NCBI RefSeq assembly: GCF_009671205.1
Contig: NZ_CP045309.1
Location: 3,224,001-3,288,000, forward strand
Direction of reading: 5' to 3'
DNA from: Micromonospora terminaliae
Lineage (GTDB): Bacteria > Actinomycetota > Actinomycetes > Mycobacteriales > Micromonosporaceae
DNA length: 64,000 nucleotides
Position 1 is the first letter of the stretch; the number at the start of each line of letters is the position of its first letter. A model generated the notes under the pieces. The model ran no database searches, was not told the origin of the DNA, and saw only the letters and a program-made list of their open reading frames with translations. Below are positions 59,840 through 64,000 of this stretch, in pieces. Both the position numbers and the translations under genes were made by a program.

Positions 59840-60799
59840 GTGCGGCTGTCGGTGGTGGTGCCCTGCTTCAACGAGGAGGCGTCGGTGGAGCGGCTGCACC
59901 GGCGGGTGACCGCCGCGCTGGCCGAACTGCCCGACGTCGACGTCGAGGTGGTGTACGTCGACGACGGGAGCGCGGACGGCACCCTCGCGGCGCTGCGAAG
60001 GCTGGCCGCCGGCGATCCGTCGGTGCGGTACACGTCGCTGAGCCGGAACTTCGGCAAGGAGGCGGCGATGCTGGCCGGCCTGGAACGCGCCACCGGGGAC
60101 GCCGTGGTCATCATGGACGCCGACCTGCAGCACCCGCCGCGATTGCTGCCGGAGATGGTGGCGCTGTACCGCCAGGGGTTCGACCAGGTGATCGCCCGCC
60201 GGGACCGGCACGGTGACCGGTTCCTGCGGATGCTGGCCTCACGCTCCTTCTACCGCGTGGTCAACTGGTGGATCGACGTACGCCTGCTGGACGGGGCGGG
60301 CGACTTCCGGCTGCTGTCCCGGCTCGCGGTCGACGCCGTGCTGGCCATGCCGGAGTACAACCGGTTCTCCAAGGGACTGTTCTCCTGGATCGGGTTCCGG
60401 ACGGTCGTGGTCGCGCACCGCAACGAGACACGTCACGCCGGGCGGAGCCGGTGGACGTTCGGCAAGCTCTTCAACTACGCGTTCGACGGTCTCCTGTCGT
60501 TCAACAACCGGCCGCTGCGGCTGGCCATCTACGGCGGCCTGTTCCTCACCCTGATCGCACTGGGATACATGGCCTGGGTCGTCGCCGACGCCGTCGAGAA
60601 GGGCATCGACGTCCCCGGCTACACCACGATCATCGTCAGCGTGATCGGCCTCGGCGGGATCCAGATGATGATCCTCGGTGTCATCGGGGAGTACATCGGC
60701 CGGATCTACTACGAGACCAAACGCCGTCCCCACTACCTGATCCAGGAGACGGAGAAAGCGGGCGGGGAACGGGCGCCGACCCTGAGCCCGCGGCCATAG
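59840..60799 (+). CDS. Polyprenyl-phosphate glycosyltransferase (DPM1/GtrB-like)
   Basis: A 319-residue GT2 enzyme: RLSVVVPCFNEEASVERLHRRV, the metal site DADLQHPPRLLPEMV and the QxxRW-like region NRFSKGLFSWIG. Two C-terminal membrane helices (about 225-245 and 260-285) are as in GtrB/ArnC-type enzymes. It transfers a sugar from a nucleotide to a polyprenyl phosphate. GTG 59840 follows GGGGTGA; an in-frame GTG at 59801 overlaps the previous stop and would add 13 residues. Confidence 0.92.
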   Translation: MRLSVVVPCFNEEASVERLHRRVTAALAELPDVDVEVVYVDDGSADGTLAALRRLAAGDPSVRYTSLSRNFGKEAAMLAGLERATGDAVVIMDADLQHPPRLLPEMVALYRQGFDQVIARRDRHGDRFLRMLASRSFYRVVNWWIDVRLLDGAGDFRLLSRLAVDAVLAMPEYNRFSKGLFSWIGFRTVVVAHRNETRHAGRSRWTFGKLFNYAFDGLLSFNNRPLRLAIYGGLFLTLIALGYMAWVVADAVEKGIDVPGYTTIIVSVIGLGGIQMMILGVIGEYIGRIYYETKRRPHYLIQETEKAGGERAPTLSPRP

Positions 60800-60851
60800 G
60801 CTGGATGGATCGGGCCGGTGTTCGATGCCGGCCCCGCCCGGGGAGACCGCG

Positions 60852-62075
60852 ATGTCCGAGAGCGCCCGCCGATCGGCTCCGGCCGGGTCCCGCGCCGACG
60901 ACGGGTGGCTGGCCGACGTGGCCCGCGAGGCCAGCGCCGATGCCGGCGGCGTACCGGTGGAGCTGCTCGGCGACTATCTACGGCTGCTGACGGACGCGGC
61001 GGCGACCGGCCGCCGGCCGCGCCGCCGCGAACTCGACGCCGTGGGGGCGCTCGGCCGGCGCGCCGCCGAGCAGGGCGTGTCCGCGGGCCGGGCCGTCCGC
61101 CTCTACCTGTCCGCGGCGCGGCGGCTCTGGCGGCAGTTGCCCCAGCTGGACCGTTCGACCGACAGCGAGACGGTCCGCGCGGCGGCGGACGCCGTGCTGC
61201 ACGTGGTCGACACCGCGGTGGCCACCCTCGCCGAGGGCTACGCGGCGGCCCGCCGGGAGCTGGTTCGTCGCGAGGAGACGCTGCGCCGGGAACTCGTCGA
61301 CGACCTGCTGCGTGGTGACTCCGACCTCGGCGGGCTGGTGGAGCGCGCCGAGCCGTTCGGGCTGGATCTGGCGCGGGTGCACCAGGTGGCGCTCGCGGCA
61401 CCGGGTCATCGGCTGCCGGACACCGAGGCGGCGATCAGCGCGCTGGAGCGGGTCATCTTCGACCGGTTGGGCGACCGGGACGTGCTGGTGGCCACGAAGG
61501 AGGGCCTGCTCGTGGTGATCGCCCCGGCGGACGCGGTGCCGCCCGACCGTGGTGACGGCGGGCCGGTGGCCGATCTGGGGCGGTTGATGCACGGCGAGTT
61601 GGACCGTCTGGTGCGGGGCCGGCCGTGGCAGGTGGCGGTGGGCCGCCCGCACCCGGGCCTGTACGGCATCGCACGCTCCTACGAGGAGGCCCGTGAGGCG
61701 CTGACCACGGCGCGGCGCCTGCACGCCGACACATCGGTGATCGACGCCCACGACCTGCTCATCTACCGGGTCCTGCTGCGGGACCAGGCGGCCATGGTGG
61801 ACCTCGTGCAGGCGGTGCTGACTCCGCTGAGCCAGGCCCGGGGCGGCGCCGAGCCGCTGCTGGACACCCTCAACGAGTACTTCGCGTGCGGCGAGGTCGC
61901 CACGGAGGCGGCCCGCCGCCTGCACGTGTCCGTGCGGACCGTCACGTATCGGCTGGACCGGATCCGGGCGCTGAGCGGCTACCACCCCGCCGATCCCCGG
62001 GACAGGTTCACCCTGCACGCCGCCGTGCTCGGCGCACGGGCGCTGGACTGGCCGCGCCGGCCGTTGCCGGCCTGA
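60852..62075 (+). CDS. PucR/CdaR-type transcriptional regulator
   Basis: A 407-residue regulator. An N-terminal helical domain (about 1-150), a central GGDEF-like/CdaR fold (about 160-300) and a C-terminal PucR helix-turn-helix (LLDTLNEYFACGEVATEAARRLHVSVRTVTYRLDRIRALSGYHP). The ATG at 60852 has GGGGAGA upstream. Effector and targets unknown. Confidence 0.9.
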   Translation: MSESARRSAPAGSRADDGWLADVAREASADAGGVPVELLGDYLRLLTDAAATGRRPRRRELDAVGALGRRAAEQGVSAGRAVRLYLSAARRLWRQLPQLDRSTDSETVRAAADAVLHVVDTAVATLAEGYAAARRELVRREETLRRELVDDLLRGDSDLGGLVERAEPFGLDLARVHQVALAAPGHRLPDTEAAISALERVIFDRLGDRDVLVATKEGLLVVIAPADAVPPDRGDGGPVADLGRLMHGELDRLVRGRPWQVAVGRPHPGLYGIARSYEEAREALTTARRLHADTSVIDAHDLLIYRVLLRDQAAMVDLVQAVLTPLSQARGGAEPLLDTLNEYFACGEVATEAARRLHVSVRTVTYRLDRIRALSGYHPADPRDRFTLHAAVLGARALDWPRRPLPA

Positions 62076-62079
62076 CGGG

Positions 62080-62310
62080 TCAGGCCCGGACGGCGACCAT
62101 CTCCGGGAAGCCGAGCAGGGCGGCCAGGGCGTTCGCCTCGGCGCGGGTCAGGGTGAGGCTGATCATGCCGTCGGGGTCGTCCGGGTCGTCGTGGACGACG
62201 TCCCGGCGGTCGCCCGCCTGATACTCCACGATGCCGATCCGGCGGCCCTGTCCGGTGGTGAAGATGTGCCGGACGCCGATGCCCGGCAGCGTCGTGCGTT
62301 CGATGTTCAC
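62080..62310 (-). CDS. Isolated KhtT-like N-terminal domain
   Basis: A 76-residue protein (MNIERTTLPGIGVRHIFTTGQGRRIGIVEYQAGDRRDVVHDDPD...) that matches the N-terminal part of cation:proton antiporter regulatory subunits such as KhtT but lacks the RCK_C (TrkA-C) domain; the usual protein is about 160 residues. The GTG at 62310 has AAGGAG 9 bases upstream, so it looks expressed. No antiporter gene is adjacent. It converges on the PucR gene with four bases between stops. Confidence 0.8.
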   Translation of the reverse strand: MNIERTTLPGIGVRHIFTTGQGRRIGIVEYQAGDRRDVVHDDPDDPDGMISLTLTRAEANALAALLGFPEMVAVRA

Positions 62311-62364
62311 AGCGGAAGCTCCTTGCGGGACGGCTGCCCAGGGCCGGCCGGGAGCGGGTCGGCG

Positions 62365-62601
62365 CTACGGCAACGCGGTGGATGGTCGAGGGGCTGTCCC
62401 GAGGGCCGGCGGCGCCCGGTCGGCCGACCAGGCGGGCACGCAGCCCGCGATGGCGCGGTTCAGCCGGACCACGATGCACAACCCGAGCGCGCAGCCGGCA
62501 CGAACCGCCGCGACGACAACCGCCAGCACGGCCAGCATCGACAGCGCGAGAGGCCGCTCGACGCCGGCGGGGTGCTGATGGCTCCGCATGCGGCCAACCA
62601 T
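62365..62601 (-). CDS. Possible small membrane protein
   Basis: A 78-residue frame from ATG 62601 (or 62589, 74 residues). One hydrophobic helix (PLALSMLAVLAVVVAAV...ALGLCIVV) is followed by a Pro-rich tail. There is no convincing ribosome binding site and no recognised family. It lies in a 509-bp stretch (62311-62819) with no other gene candidate. Confidence 0.35.
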   Translation of the reverse strand: MVGRMRSHQHPAGVERPLALSMLAVLAVVVAAVRAGCALGLCIVVRLNRAIAGCVPAWSADRAPPALGTAPRPSTALP

Positions 62602-62819
62602 AGCCGCTGGGCACCGGCCCGAGGCCCGGCACAGGAACATCGCCGGCGACGGGATCGCCACGGCCACCAGCGGTGACGGCGGTCGGACTGCGGGCGATGG
62701 TGTTCTCCGGCGCCCGGCAACGAAGCGGGCTCTTGTTGGCCGGTCACGCGCAATGCCAACCCTCTGCTTCCGGGCGACGCTGGAGGTCCGACGCGTACCC
62801 GAACAGCGAGGAGGCGGTG

Positions 62820-62945
62820 ATGACGACCCGCATGGCGGCTGCCCCGCCCGTGTTCGCCGGTCGTCCGCCGCTGTCCCGGCCCGGACCGGCCGGGATTCCA
62901 GGCACCTCCGGGACCGGAGCGTCGCCGCACTGCCCACGCCTCTGA
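62820..62945 (+). CDS. Possible 41-residue peptide gene upstream of the MreB-like gene
   Basis: GAGGAGG at 5-6 bases before ATG 62820 is one of the better ribosome binding sites in the window. The product (MTTRMAAAPPVFAGRPPLSR...) is Pro/Gly-rich with no predicted fold. It could be a leader peptide for the following genes or chance. Confidence 0.4.
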   Translation: MTTRMAAAPPVFAGRPPLSRPGPAGIPGTSGTGASPHCPRL

Positions 62946-63053
62946 GCGCCGGCGAGCGACGCCGTCGAGCGCACCGGCCGGACGGCCGGAGACCCGCCCA
63001 TCGCACCCCACCCGTCCATCGGACGGGTGTATCTCAACCCGGAAGAGGTCGGT

Positions 63054-63869
63054 ATGTCCGGCAACGTCACGTCCGCTCACCTCCCGGCGCGTACCGGAAT
63101 CCTGGTCGGCCGGTCCCACACCACCCGCCCGGCGGTGGCCGTCGGCCCCGAGCCGGTGGCCGTGGACCTCGGCAGCGCCCAGCTGCGGATCTGGCTGGGA
63201 CCCGGCGGCCTGCTGAGCGTCCCGGTCGGCCAGGGCCTGCGGGCACCGGTCGTGCGGCGAGGACGGGTCGTCGACGGCCCGGGCTGCGCGACCGAGCTGC
63301 GGCGGCTCCTGCGCGACCACCGCACCCCGGTGCCGGTGGGTGCGCTCGTCGTGGCCTGCCGTCCGGTCCTCGCCACTCCGGCCGACCAGGAAGCGACACG
63401 CCGCGTCCTCAACGCGGTCCTCGCGCCGTCCCGGCTGCTCTTCGTCGACAGCGTGCGTGCGGGCGCCATCGGTGCCGGCGCCGCCGCCGGCACCCTGCTG
63501 CTCGCCGACATCGGCGCGCAGCTCACCGAGGTGGCCCTGCTGGAGGAGGGCCGGGTGGTCGCCGCCCGGCGCGCCGAGGTGGGCACGCGCGACCTGAACC
63601 ACGCGGTGACCGCCGCCATGCTGGCCGAGACCACGACCCGGCTGATCCGCGAGCTGCGGCAGGAGCCGGCGGTGCGGCCGCTGGTCCGCACCGCCCTGGC
63701 CCGGGGCCTGGTCGTGGTCGGCGACGGAGCGACCCGGCCCGACCTGACCGCCCGGCTGGTCGCCACGCTCGGCGCGACCGTGCACCGCGCCGCCGCACCG
63801 CGCACCGCCGCGCTGACCGGCGCCGGTATGGCCGCCGTCGCGGCGACCCGACACCCGGCAAGCGACTGA
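63054..63869 (+). CDS. Short MreB-like actin homologue
   Basis: A 271-residue protein with actin-fold motifs: phosphate 1 (VAVDLGSAQLRIWLG, about 37-51), phosphate 2 (LLLADIGAQLTEVALLEEG) and the adenosine motif (GLVVVGDGATRPDL). Canonical MreB has about 335-345 residues. Here subdomain IB and other insertions are reduced. GGAAGAGG precedes the ATG at 63054. There are no mreC/mreD genes next to it; a specialised orphan actin-like protein is likely. Confidence 0.82.
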   Translation: MSGNVTSAHLPARTGILVGRSHTTRPAVAVGPEPVAVDLGSAQLRIWLGPGGLLSVPVGQGLRAPVVRRGRVVDGPGCATELRRLLRDHRTPVPVGALVVACRPVLATPADQEATRRVLNAVLAPSRLLFVDSVRAGAIGAGAAAGTLLLADIGAQLTEVALLEEGRVVAARRAEVGTRDLNHAVTAAMLAETTTRLIRELRQEPAVRPLVRTALARGLVVVGDGATRPDLTARLVATLGATVHRAAAPRTAALTGAGMAAVAATRHPASD

Positions 63870-63900
63870 ACCCGCCGTGCTTCCAGAAAGGACACCGACC

Positions 63901-64000
63901 ATGACGCACACCCTCGACGACCGCACCGAGCTGCTGCGCGAGCTGCTGGAACGCCAGTTCACCGAGCACACCGACCAGCTCACGGAACTCACGCTGCAGT
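63901..64000 (+). CDS. 5' end of an unidentified gene (partial, helical N-terminus)
   Basis: The first 33 codons (MTHTLDDRTELLRELLERQF...) of a gene running off the right edge, 31 bases after the MreB-like gene and preceded by AGAAAGGA. The strongly amphipathic helix could be the coiled coil of a TraR/DksA-like zinc-finger protein, but the diagnostic part is outside the window. Confidence 0.6.
   Translation, partial: MTHTLDDRTELLRELLERQFTEHTDQLTELTLQ

Overview
This 64 kb window has very high GC, GTG starts alongside ATG, tightly overlapping ATGA/GTGA gene junctions and typical actinomycete regulators (SARP, a membrane-anchored ECF sigma factor, LacI, PucR). It looks like chromosomal DNA from a filamentous actinomycete. 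Micromonosporaceae, perhaps Micromonospora, is my best guess from gene content and style; no marker gene proves it.

The left third (1-24 kb) is an arabinoxylan utilisation island. Six secreted modular enzymes carry carbohydrate-binding modules: a CE1-type esterase with CBM2, a GH62 with CBM2, a GH62 with CBM13, a GH43 with CBM6 and a further module, a GH43 with CBM13, and a GH10 xylanase with CBM13. Inside the island lies a seven-gene operon, araB-araD-ABC transporter-araA. It takes up L-arabinose through a transporter resembling the galactofuranose system YtfQRT-YjfF and converts it to D-xylulose 5-phosphate. A LacI-family regulator sits next to it. About eleven 14-bp sites close to TGTTAGCGCTAACA lie upstream of araB and the enzyme genes, several of them inside the spacer or -10 of recognisable promoters, so I read the island as one regulon. 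A second candidate control is an unusual single-chain ECF sigma factor at 18.2-19.8 kb. It joins sigma2, sigma4, a zinc-finger H-x3-C-x2-C motif, one membrane helix and an external AbfB (arabinofuranose-binding) domain.

The middle (24-43 kb) holds a multicopper oxidase operon divergent from a NarL-type two-component system, a large AfsR-like SARP/NB-ARC/TPR regulator, a small secreted protein, an M48 metalloprotease, and an OmpR-type two-component system. Next comes a cluster of methyltransferase, DUF2064 protein, family 2 glycosyltransferase, polytopic membrane protein, sugar epimerase and a membrane-linked molybdopterin oxidoreductase.

The right part (42.6-64 kb) holds an amidohydrolase and P1 peptidase pair with an MFS transporter and LysR regulator, then an L,D-transpeptidase. 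A glycerophosphodiesterase with a lamin-tail domain faces a Ugp-type ABC importer that has no ATPase of its own. It continues with a Na+/H+ antiporter and a second NarL-type two-component system paralogous to the first, whose promoter carries the same palindrome at exactly the same distance from the start codon. Next are a YcxB-like protein, a long membrane protein with a dolichyl-phosphate-mannose-synthase-like glycosyltransferase, a PucR-type regulator, an isolated KhtT-like domain, and at the edge a short MreB-like actin homologue. The window starts and ends inside genes.
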